From Rhodanobacter sp. 7MK24 (GTDB lineage: Bacteria; Pseudomonadota; Gammaproteobacteria; Xanthomonadales; Rhodanobacteraceae), in assembly GCF_014842995.1 (NCBI RefSeq), contig NZ_JACYXL010000008.1, forward strand, positions 124,001 to 188,000: 64,000 nucleotides of DNA, given 5' to 3'. A program made the position numbers and the translations under genes. The notes under the pieces are model-generated. The model worked only from the letters and a program-made list of their open reading frames with translations, did no database searches and was not told the DNA's origin. The stretch's first letter is position 1. Every line of letters begins with the position of its first letter. Shown piece by piece: positions 45,557 to 53,118 of this stretch.

Positions 45557-46146
45557 GGCCCGGCCTCCTTGATGGTGACCGTGATCGGGAAGAAGTCCTC
45601 GGGATGCTTGGCGACTTCAGGGGAGTTTGGCAGGAACTCCAGCGCACTCATGTCGGTAAAGGAGCGGTCCTTGTAGGCGCTCTTCTTGAAGTACTCGGTG
45701 TACGACCCGGCCCTGATCGCTTGTTCCAGGCCTCTCGTCGGAGAGAACGTTGCGCCGTGTACAACAAAAACCGGACCCATGCCCGTCGCGTCCCAATGGC
45801 AGACGCCCTTGCCGAAATAGTTTTCGTCTTGCAGCAGGTCGCGATGGAAAAGGCCCTTCCAGGTTTTTCCATCCATGCGGGTCATTTCGAATTCATGGCT
45901 GACATTCGGGATGTTCCGTCCGCCAGTGAATGCCCCCTGCGGCACGCAGTCCACATTGACGACGTCGAAAAACACCGTGCCGCTTACCGAATCCCATGGG
46001 CCCGGAGCCTCAGTCGTGGCGGTGATTTCATAGCGCTTGACGGGGTGTGGGTTCTTTTTCGGGTTGCTTGGGTCGCCGTGTGCCATGGAGCATCCTGTGA
46101 TCGCGGTCAAGGTGAGGAACAAGACGGGTTGGATTCGAGATTTCAT
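45553..46146 (-). CDS. Lipoprotein, predicted immunity to the lipase effector
   Basis: A 197-residue protein with a signal peptide ending in the lipobox ITGC (MKSRIQPVLFLTLTAITGCS), so it should be anchored in the periplasmic face of a membrane. That is where an incoming lipase acts on phospholipids. The mature part has no family I recognise; it contains three cysteines besides the lipidated one and a Trp/Phe-rich core. The start 46146 is chosen because the signal peptide begins there; a longer frame from 46272 has no such feature. Its stop overlaps the GTG start of the effector, and the effector's Shine-Dalgarno lies in its last codons, so the two are made together. The immunity role is inferred from this coupling and the localisation. 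Confidence 0.72.
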   Translation of the reverse strand: MKSRIQPVLFLTLTAITGCSMAHGDPSNPKKNPHPVKRYEITATTEAPGPWDSVSGTVFFDVVNVDCVPQGAFTGGRNIPNVSHEFEMTRMDGKTWKGLFHRDLLQDENYFGKGVCHWDATGMGPVFVVHGATFSPTRGLEQAIRAGSYTEYFKKSAYKDRSFTDMSALEFLPNSPEVAKHPEDFFPITVTIKEAGP

Positions 46147-46275
46147 GATTGGAAGTGAGCGCCATACAAGCATGGGTCGTGGAGATGGTGATCGGGTCCT
46201 CAAGAATCGGTGCTGATGCTTCATCGTCGGGTTTGGGGTAGGTCGGGTCGAAGTCTTCTGGAGTCGCGGCACGAC

Positions 46276-48087
46276 CTACTGCGCCAACCACGTCGCAGCT
46301 TGTCCCTGCTGCGGCCGAACGATGTTCCTTGTCGCTTCGCCTGCAGGATTGCGGGCTATCGGTTTGATTTTTGCCGGAGGCAAGTCGGCTCTCGCCTTGA
46401 GCTCTTTGTCCCTGAAGAACCAGTTCTTGCGTGCGCGGATAGGTTTGCAGCCCTCGTAGAAGATGATCTCCTCATCCTGCGGAAGCTCCTTGATCTCCTG
46501 CGGAAGGAAAAGCGCACGCTTCTCTTCGCTGTAGCTCGTCGAGACCTGGTTGTTGCCACGGCCACGGCTTTCGCTGCGCTGTTTCCTGCGCACTGTCTTG
46601 TAGCCGAGCATTTCGCTGTATTCGTTGGCGTCGGCCTGTTCGCGCGGGGCGAACACGATCTGTGCGCCGTGATTGGTGATGAAGTTCTGCGCGTCGTGGT
46701 CGCCATAGGTCGAGCGCAACTGCGACCGGCTCTGCACGATGCACAGGTCGCGCACGCCGTAGCTGGCCGAGATCGAGATGCGCTTGGCCCACACGTCCAC
46801 GCGGCCCATGGCAGTGAATTCGTCCATCAGCATCAGCAACTGGTATTTGAGGTCGGGCTCTTCGCCCAGCTGCCTGCCGAGGTTGGAGCCGATCACGGTG
46901 CTGAAGAAGATGTTCAAGAGCTTGCTGCTCTCATCCAGCTTGTTCGTTGGGATGATGACGTAAAGGGTGGTGGGGCGCTTGCGCAGCGCAGTGACGTCGA
47001 AATCCGTGGCGTTGGTGGCGGCTGCCAGGATCGGGCTCAGGAACTGCTGCAATGGTGCCTGCACGGTCGCGATGACCGAGGAGAAGGTCTGCTCGGCAAG
47101 CCCCAGAAGATTGCCGAACACGGTGCGCGTCTGCGTGCTGACGCAGGCATAGGCCGGATCGGCGAGAATTTGCTGCAACGTCTCCCTGCTGCTCTTGCCG
47201 CCCATGCCGCTGGAAAGACGCAGGATGCGTTCAAGGCTGGGGAACAGAGCAGACGTGTCCGGATCGAGCCGCATCGACACGGGACTGCCGGCGTTCTGCT
47301 GGGCCAGCACCTGGGCGTCCCAGACCTCGAACATGAAAGAGGCGAAGGCGGCGAAGGCGGCGCGCGACTGGCTGATCCAGAAAGGATCCTTGCCCGTCTC
47401 GTCCGGGTAGAGGATGGCCGACATGGTCTGGATTTCGCCGAGGCGCTTGCCGGGATCCAGACCGGCCATGAGGGACATCGGATTGAAACGGTGGGTGTTT
47501 CCGGCATCGTCGTAAGGTGCCCACACGCGAATGGAGTGGCCTTGCGCTTCCCTCCAGCCGCTGGTGGACTTGAACAACTCCCCCTTGAGATCGAGTACCA
47601 CCATCGACTGGGCGTAGGAAAGCAGCACGGGAATGGCGATGCTGGTGGTCTTGCCGGACCGAGTGGGCGAAATGGCGATCGCATGCTGAGCGCCGTTCAA
47701 CCACAGGTAGTGTCCCCTGTACTTGCCGACGAGAATGCCCTGCGGAGTCTGCGTGAGCAGCCCGGCTTTCTTCAGGTCATGCAGACCGGCGAAACGGGCG
47801 TCGCCGTGCAGGGATTCGACCCTGCGCCGGGACAACGGAATCAATAGCAGCAGCCACGCAAGCAGGGGCAGTCCGAAGCCGAGGCCACCGGCCAGCTTGA
47901 TCTTGCCGGCGTATGGCGCGTATTGCGGCAGGCTGGCGGCCTGGTGGTACTGCCACCAGGTATTCCAGGTCAGGGGCGAGCCCTTCAGGCCGAGCAGCCA
48001 CAGCGTGAGCCAGTCAGCGAAGTAGAGGCCGCCGAGCAGGGCAACTAGGAGCGTTATCACCGTGGAAATCAATTTTCCCTGACTCAT
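46276..48087 (-). CDS. virD4: T4SS coupling protein VirD4
   Basis: A 603-residue inner-membrane ATPase that recruits effectors to the secretion channel by binding their XVIPCD. Two N-terminal membrane helices (about 8-33 and 66-86) enclose a short periplasmic loop. The nucleotide-binding domain has Walker A SPTRSGKTTS (140-149), VVLDLKGELF, and Walker B in LLMLMDEFTAMG. The intervening all-alpha domain, the receptor for XVIPCD in Xanthomonas, is expected at about residues 230-400. It lies between the two effector modules; in X. citri virD4 is just upstream of virB7, so the position here differs. An in-frame Shine-Dalgarno GAGG precedes ATG 48087. Confidence 0.96.
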   Translation of the reverse strand: MSQGKLISTVITLLVALLGGLYFADWLTLWLLGLKGSPLTWNTWWQYHQAASLPQYAPYAGKIKLAGGLGFGLPLLAWLLLLIPLSRRRVESLHGDARFAGLHDLKKAGLLTQTPQGILVGKYRGHYLWLNGAQHAIAISPTRSGKTTSIAIPVLLSYAQSMVVLDLKGELFKSTSGWREAQGHSIRVWAPYDDAGNTHRFNPMSLMAGLDPGKRLGEIQTMSAILYPDETGKDPFWISQSRAAFAAFASFMFEVWDAQVLAQQNAGSPVSMRLDPDTSALFPSLERILRLSSGMGGKSSRETLQQILADPAYACVSTQTRTVFGNLLGLAEQTFSSVIATVQAPLQQFLSPILAAATNATDFDVTALRKRPTTLYVIIPTNKLDESSKLLNIFFSTVIGSNLGRQLGEEPDLKYQLLMLMDEFTAMGRVDVWAKRISISASYGVRDLCIVQSRSQLRSTYGDHDAQNFITNHGAQIVFAPREQADANEYSEMLGYKTVRRKQRSESRGRGNNQVSTSYSEEKRALFLPQEIKELPQDEEIIFYEGCKPIRARKNWFFRDKELKARADLPPAKIKPIARNPAGEATRNIVRPQQGQAATWLAQ

Positions 48088-48218
48088 CCTTCACTGCCTC
48101 GTTGAATGCTTGGATGACGATGCGGTAGCCGACGATCATGACGCCGCCTTGCCCCGAGGCAAAACGGAAGGCGTGGTTGCCGAGCATGGGCTGGCGAGTC
48201 ATCGGCGATCCATTCGCA

Positions 48219-49544
48219 TCACAGGACCATGGCTTGGGCAGGTGCGGACGGTTGAATGACCGGTGCCTGCGGCGCGATGGACGGTGGCGGTGCGGAGGCT
48301 GCCATCGCGGAGCTTTGGGCCATCGGCGTCTGCAAGGCGGCCACGGTATCGACGGAGCCAAACTTCGCCATCTCCATCGGCGATGTCGGATGCTGGGCGA
48401 TGTAGACCCGGCTGCCGTTGTCGCCGAGGGCCACCTGGTCGATGCGCGTCATGCCTTGCTGTTTGGCCTCGACGGCCAGCGATGCAGCAAGGTTGAGACG
48501 TTGCTGATCGGTAGGGTGGCCATGCGCATCAAGGGTACGCACGCCGGCCAGCGCCTGCTCGTACAGGGCATGGTCGGGATTTTTCGGATCGCTCAGGGCG
48601 TGCGCCATGGAATGCTGCCGCAGTGCCGAGTGCATGGCCTGTTGAGTCACGGGGCCGGCCTTGCCGTCCATGGTGAGGTGGTGGTCGTGCTGGAAGCGTT
48701 CGACGGCTTGACGGGTATGGGGGCCGAAGTCGCCGTCGACCTTGAGCGACTGGTTCCGATCCTGGCCGTAGCCCAGCTTGGAGAGGTCGGCTTGCAGGGT
48801 GGTGACGGCAGGGCCGTGGGCGCCTTGTTCCAGTGCCTGTCCATGCGCGGCATGGATATGCGCCGTGTGCCTGGAGAGTGTTTGTGGAGCCGTGCTTTCC
48901 TTGGCGGCAATTTTTTCGCCAGCTAACTTCAGCAGGTCGGCTTTTTCGTTCCTTGCCCGGTTTTCAAGCGAGGCCCATTGCTTGGGGGAATGCGTGAACA
49001 GCGTTTCGTTGTGTTTGATCTTGTAGTCCTGCACGGCCTCGACGACATCCGCATCCGAAAGCTTGGACAACTCGTAGTCCTTGCCGAACTTTTCGTGCAG
49101 ACCTTTCTCGAAAACGTCGGGACCATCCGCGCCGTGCCAGTGGTTGGGGCCGAACTGCACGGAGGTGCTCCACAACGCATCCTGCACGGCGGGGCCGCGT
49201 CCGGTCAGGTCGATCCCCTCGGACTTCAGCCGGGCGACCAGTGCGTCGTAGTGCGTTGCTTTCATCACGTCATACTGATCCCGGGCAAAGCCGGGGTCGT
49301 TTTGCGCAAGCTCTTTCCATTTTGCATTGAATGCTGGCGTCACGGGTTCCAATCCCTTGAACTGGTCCCGATAGACCGACAGGTGCAAAAACTCTTTCAT
49401 CGAGCCGCCGTCCGGCTGCGTGGAAAACTGGTAGGTGCCATAAGAGACCCCGCCATAGTCACCCTTGCCGCTGGAAATCGTGCCGGGGCCGTGGCCTTCG
49501 TAATGCGCAGAAGTTTGACCAAGATGCCATTCGGGTTGTGCCAT
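48219..49544 (-). CDS. Muramidase-like T4SS effector with peptidoglycan-binding and XVIPCD domains
   Basis: A 441-residue predicted effector that should degrade peptidoglycan in the target's periplasm. Residues 1-200 form a lysozyme-like domain with the pattern HYEGHGPGTISSGKGDYGGV followed by SYGTYQF; E16 is the best candidate catalytic acid, by analogy with related Xanthomonas effectors. Residues about 240-305 are a PG_binding_1 domain (GPAVTTLQADLSKLGYG, GDFGPHTRQAVERFQ). Residues from about 318 are the XVIPCD, with NPDHALYEQ nearly identical to the same spot in the lipase effector, and a Pro/Ala/Gln-rich tail. The start follows GAGAGGAGAAGG. The gene just upstream encodes a lysozyme-inhibitor-like protein, its likely immunity factor. 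Confidence 0.88.
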   Translation of the reverse strand: MAQPEWHLGQTSAHYEGHGPGTISSGKGDYGGVSYGTYQFSTQPDGGSMKEFLHLSVYRDQFKGLEPVTPAFNAKWKELAQNDPGFARDQYDVMKATHYDALVARLKSEGIDLTGRGPAVQDALWSTSVQFGPNHWHGADGPDVFEKGLHEKFGKDYELSKLSDADVVEAVQDYKIKHNETLFTHSPKQWASLENRARNEKADLLKLAGEKIAAKESTAPQTLSRHTAHIHAAHGQALEQGAHGPAVTTLQADLSKLGYGQDRNQSLKVDGDFGPHTRQAVERFQHDHHLTMDGKAGPVTQQAMHSALRQHSMAHALSDPKNPDHALYEQALAGVRTLDAHGHPTDQQRLNLAASLAVEAKQQGMTRIDQVALGDNGSRVYIAQHPTSPMEMAKFGSVDTVAALQTPMAQSSAMAASAPPPSIAPQAPVIQPSAPAQAMVL

Positions 49545-49588
49545 GTCCTTCTCCTCTCAGGCCAAGGTGTGCGGCATGATGCTCCGAG

Positions 49589-50044
49589 TCAGTTGGTGGA
49601 TTGGCGTGCTTCCAGGGCAGCGGCGCGTTTCGCGGTCTCTTCCATGGCGCAATCGTTGGAGTCCAGGCGTTGCCCTTGGCCTGCATCCGGCGGAGGCGCG
49701 CAGTCAGTGTCGCGATGGACGATCCATTTCCTTTCCTCGTCCCGCAACTTGGCTTGTTCGTCCTTGCTCAACCGCGCCATCAACGTCTTGTAGACCCGGT
49801 TCAGACGCTTGTCCTGATATGTGTACTCGTTGCCGATGCAATCTTGCATGTCCGGCGTTACGCCATCGGCCGCCTTGAGGCAGGCGGAATAAGAGGCTCG
49901 AATGCCATCGGAATCCAACTGTGCCGGCGTATTTGAACTCTGGGCTTGTGCAACATTACTCGCGGCCAAAAGAGCTGCGAATCCGATCTTCAAGCGAATG
50001 GCAAAAAACGGGGTCGAGTTAACTTTTGTATTCTTGCGAGCCAT
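49589..50044 (-). CDS. LprI-type lysozyme inhibitor, predicted immunity protein
   Basis: A 151-residue periplasmic protein of the LprI/DUF1311 family. A signal peptide (FFAIRLKIGFAALLAASNVA) precedes a domain with the family cysteine and helix pattern: YSACLKAADGVTPDMQDCIG, LNRVYKTLMARLSKDEQAKL, EERKWIVHRDTDC. LprI-type proteins inhibit lysozymes, so it is the natural antidote to the muramidase-like effector encoded 44 bases downstream. It protects the producer from its own or sibling effector. The start 50044 is chosen for the signal peptide; a longer frame to 50284 is basic and unlikely. No strong Shine-Dalgarno is seen. Confidence 0.8.
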   Translation of the reverse strand: MARKNTKVNSTPFFAIRLKIGFAALLAASNVAQAQSSNTPAQLDSDGIRASYSACLKAADGVTPDMQDCIGNEYTYQDKRLNRVYKTLMARLSKDEQAKLRDEERKWIVHRDTDCAPPPDAGQGQRLDSNDCAMEETAKRAAALEARQSTN

Positions 50045-50193
50045 AGTCAAAGCCGAATTGTGGGGGTGCGAGTTTATGGATGGTACGCAGTTCATCTTGC
50101 GCCGAGTCAGCAGACGATTAGCCGATGGATAAGTGAGCCGGCTTCTGGTTTTGGAAGATAGTACGCACTGCACTTTGACCACTGTTTTGCGGG

Positions 50194-50523
50194 TCAGCCG
50201 GAAGCGCGCATGCCGTACTCGGCGATGATGGTGGCGAGGATGCCGGAGTTCTGGCCCTGGCTGCCTTGGCATTGGGACAGCCACTGCTCGCGGTTCGCGG
50301 CGGTGGCGGGCCAGTCAATGCCTTCTTCGTCGTAGATGTACAGGCTGGGGGAAAAGAACGCCTGGACCGGGGCGGTGCATCCCTGGACATTGTTCTTGCC
50401 CTGGGTTTTGCCTGCCATGCAGAGGAAGCTGGCGCAGACGTTGTCCTGGGCGTGTACCGGGGCCGTGGCCAAGCTGGTGATGGCGCCGAGGGCAACGGTG
50501 GCGAAAAGGGCGTGAAGTTTCAT
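50194..50523 (-). CDS. TrbM-like secreted protein of the T4SS locus
   Basis: A 109-residue protein with a signal peptide (LFATVALGAITSLATAPVHA) and four cysteines in the pattern of TrbM: CASFLCMAGKTQG, then QGCTAPVQAFFS and WLSQCQG. TrbM is found in conjugative Trb systems, where its role is unclear; relatives also occur in xanthomonad T4SS loci. Two disulfides in the periplasm are likely. It stands between the DUF4189 gene and the lysozyme-inhibitor gene, all in the same direction. AGGAGAC precedes the start. It could be a structural accessory of the channel or another immunity-like protein; the sequence does not decide. Confidence 0.8.
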   Translation of the reverse strand: MKLHALFATVALGAITSLATAPVHAQDNVCASFLCMAGKTQGKNNVQGCTAPVQAFFSPSLYIYDEEGIDWPATAANREQWLSQCQGSQGQNSGILATIIAEYGMRASG

Positions 50524-50573
50524 GACATGTCTCCTGGTTCATTCCGTTGCAGGGGGCTATTCAAACACCGGGT

Positions 50574-51074
50574 TTACTGGACGCGGACGGGGTGGGCGCA
50601 GGCGGTGTAAACGACCTTGCAGTCGGAGGCTCCTTTGGAGCAGCTAATTAGTGCATTTTTCTGAGCATCTTCTGCGTGTAATGCACCTGCAGTTGATTCA
50701 AATTTTGTTCCCCATGCAAGCGCGGCGCACTGATTATAATAAGCAAGCGAAACTTTGCAGCTTTGGTTGGTGCTTTTCGATGCACAACGCTGAAGCGCTT
50801 CAGCAATCGCGGCGGACTTGCTGGCCTGATTCTCAGAGACGCCAACGCTGGAGGTGTTGTCGATAGCGATGGCGCCCCAGCGGTCAGCCCAGACCACCTG
50901 TGGTTGCTGCGGTCGAGCCTGCCTGTCTTGCAGACTGTCCTGATAGCCGGGTACCTGATCCGCCGGCACGCACTGGCCACCATCCTGTGCGCCATAACCG
51001 CATTGTTGCGCATGGCCGGCAATCGATACGCAGAGCAGGCCGCCGAATAGAGAGATCAAGGGCCATCGTTTCAT
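50574..51074 (-). CDS. DUF4189 domain secreted protein
   Basis: A 166-residue protein with a signal peptide (ISLFGGLLCVSIAGHA) and a C-terminal DUF4189 domain (WGAIAIDNTSSVGVSENQAS, AEALQRCASKSTNQSCKVS, YYNQCAALAWG, CKVVYTACAHP). Cysteines in this domain are probably paired in disulfides. DUF4189 proteins recur near T4SS genes in xanthomonads. The ATG lies in TGATG, overlapping the virB6 stop by one base, so it is co-translated with the channel genes and may be part of or chaperone to the machinery. Function is unknown. Confidence 0.82.
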   Translation of the reverse strand: MKRWPLISLFGGLLCVSIAGHAQQCGYGAQDGGQCVPADQVPGYQDSLQDRQARPQQPQVVWADRWGAIAIDNTSSVGVSENQASKSAAIAEALQRCASKSTNQSCKVSLAYYNQCAALAWGTKFESTAGALHAEDAQKNALISCSKGASDCKVVYTACAHPVRVQ

Positions 51075-52162
51075 CAGCCGTAGGCTCCCGTGTTTGGGTT
51101 ATAGGACTTCACGGTATCGTCACCACTACCACCGAAGCCGCTCGGGCCGGTGATTTGTGGCGTGTTGCCACCCTTCGAATTTGGATTGGCTGTAGTGTTG
51201 GTATTCCCCGGTGGCAACGCCTGATGCGGATGAGCCCCCAACGCTGTCTGTTGTCGGGAGCTGGCCATGCCCTCGCCGATGCGCCCGAACGGACTGAAGA
51301 AGTTCACCTGCCCCAACGTGCCCTGGAAGAAGGAAGCCGCCATGGGCGGAGCGGAGATGAGAAGGGTGGAGAGGATCAGGCCGATACCACCCTGTTGCAG
51401 GGCCATGGAATTGAGGCCATCGGTGGATGTACTGCCACCAGTAATGGCCATCGAGGCGACGTACTGGGCCACGTAGGCGGCGGTGACGGCCGCGAGCATC
51501 TTCATGGCGATGGTAACCATGATGCTGAGCACAGCCAGCGAGAACACGGTGCCGATGCCGTAGAGCAGCCACTTCTGGAACAGCGGGGCGGTCTGCTTGA
51601 ACAGCAGGCACAGGATGAACAGCGGCCCGAGGCCGATGAACAGCGCCAGCGCCACCTTGTTCAGCAGCAGCGAGCCGGCGATGACGGCCGGGCCGGCCAC
51701 GCCGATGCCGGACATCCACTTGTCGCGGGTAAGGTCGCTGGCGATGTTGCCGTTGCCGCCATCCTCGATGGTGTCGATGGTGGACATGGCGATCTGCATT
51801 TCGGCGAGGTTGGTATCGATCTGCTGGAAGGGGCCGGTGTTGCTGTTGGTGACCAGTTCCACGATGGCGGTGGAGGTGCCGTCGGTGAGCGTCCAGTACA
51901 GCTGCGAACCGGCCGCGCCCATGGAGGTGGCCGCCATCACGATCACCACAGCGCGCAGCGAATCGCCCACCAGCATCATCATCGGCTGCTGCGACTGGCC
52001 GGTGACGATGCGGTAGCCGTGGAACATGACCCACAGTGTCACCACGATCAACGCCACGCCACCGATCAGCATGGTCATGTTCGTCAACAGGCTGTTCTGG
52101 AAGATGTAGATCTCGTTGCTCAGCCAGTTGTTGATGATGGTGAAAAAGACGAACGAGCCCAT
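51074..52162 (-). CDS. virB6: T4SS inner-membrane protein VirB6
   Basis: A 362-residue polytopic inner-membrane protein of the TrbL/VirB6 family that forms part of the inner-membrane complex. Hydrophobic segments are visible at about residues 28-48, 65-85, 150-175, 175-195, 195-225 and 245-270. The N-terminal half has a periplasmic loop (TDGTSTAIVELVTNSNTG). The last 70 residues are Asn/Gly/Pro-rich and probably disordered, ending in GDDTVKSYNPNTGAYG. It follows virB5 after about 110 bases and is translationally linked to the DUF4189 gene by TGATG. Confidence 0.93.
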   Translation of the reverse strand: MGSFVFFTIINNWLSNEIYIFQNSLLTNMTMLIGGVALIVVTLWVMFHGYRIVTGQSQQPMMMLVGDSLRAVVIVMAATSMGAAGSQLYWTLTDGTSTAIVELVTNSNTGPFQQIDTNLAEMQIAMSTIDTIEDGGNGNIASDLTRDKWMSGIGVAGPAVIAGSLLLNKVALALFIGLGPLFILCLLFKQTAPLFQKWLLYGIGTVFSLAVLSIMVTIAMKMLAAVTAAYVAQYVASMAITGGSTSTDGLNSMALQQGGIGLILSTLLISAPPMAASFFQGTLGQVNFFSPFGRIGEGMASSRQQTALGAHPHQALPPGNTNTTANPNSKGGNTPQITGPSGFGGSGDDTVKSYNPNTGAYG

Positions 52163-52274
52163 GGTTCAGGTTTCCTTGTCGAACAGGGTTCCGGTGAAGC
52201 GGTGACAGGCGCAAGTCGCGCCGGGTGCCGTTCTCCGGCTTGCGAAACGTATGAAGTCCGGCACGATGGGATCC

Positions 52275-53087
52275 TTACCAGCCACTGGATTTTTCGATGC
52301 TGAGAGGCTGGGATGTGCCGGATGATTGGACGCTCAATGCCCCTTGCAGGACGGCGCCGGCGATGGCTTGCGAGGCGATGTTGCTGATGATGCTGTCCCC
52401 GCTGGGCTCGGTGGCCGACTTAGCCAGCTGGGTCTGCTGGTTTTGCTGGTCGTCGATGTACGCCAGATAGGCGAGATTGACCGATTCCATCTGCTGACGG
52501 TCGATCTGCAACTGCGCGATGATGGCGAGGATCTGGTTGCTGTTGTCTTGCAGCTTGCCGAATTCTTCCGCGCCGATTTGCTGGCGCGCGTTTTGCAGGT
52601 TGGTGAGGGCGGTTTGCAATTTGAGCGTAGAGTCGTACATGGCTTTCATGTAGTTGAATCGCGCCACCTTGGCCTTGATGATGTTTTGGCACATGCCCTG
52701 CTGCCCCGAGGCCACGCCATTGCAGGCCGTGGCACTGTTGTCCGTCGGCGTGCTGACCATCGAGTCCGGGTTGACGGCGCTGTCGGGTGCGGTCACGGTG
52801 CTGAGGGCGTTGGATGGCGCGGCGCCCAAGGTGTCGATGTTCTTGAGATGGCCGTTGACCGTGTCGGTGGAGCCGCTGCTGGTGCTGCCGCCAAGCTGGT
52901 TGCTGATGTTGGAGGTATTGGTCTTGATGCTGTTGGTATTGTTTCTGACGGTCTGGTCGGAAACGGCAACTTCATCCTGGGCGTGGATTGCGCCGGCAAT
53001 GAGGCAACCAAGCAGGGTCACGGCCAGGGCGACGTGGCGGGCGCGCTTCAAGCGCGAAGGCACCGGGCGAGCAGGTGAGTTGGTCAT
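52275..53087 (-). CDS. virB5: VirB5-like minor pilin subunit
   Basis: A 270-residue secreted protein. The signal peptide (HVALAVTLLGCLIAGAIHA) is followed by an Asn/Ser/Thr-rich region with the repeated pattern NNTNSIKTNTSNISNQLGG, then a long helical core (FNYMKAMYDSTLKLQTALTN, EEFGKLQDNSNQILAIIAQL) of the kind VirB5 proteins form at the pilus tip. Start 53087 is supported by AAGGAG at the right distance; an in-frame ATG at 53108 overlaps that signal. VirB5 is the least conserved component, so the name rests largely on its place between virB4 and virB6. Confidence 0.8.
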   Translation of the reverse strand: MTNSPARPVPSRLKRARHVALAVTLLGCLIAGAIHAQDEVAVSDQTVRNNTNSIKTNTSNISNQLGGSTSSGSTDTVNGHLKNIDTLGAAPSNALSTVTAPDSAVNPDSMVSTPTDNSATACNGVASGQQGMCQNIIKAKVARFNYMKAMYDSTLKLQTALTNLQNARQQIGAEEFGKLQDNSNQILAIIAQLQIDRQQMESVNLAYLAYIDDQQNQQTQLAKSATEPSGDSIISNIASQAIAGAVLQGALSVQSSGTSQPLSIEKSSGW

Positions 53088-53118
53088 GACGCACTCCTTC
53101 GTGTTCATGCGAGTTCGG

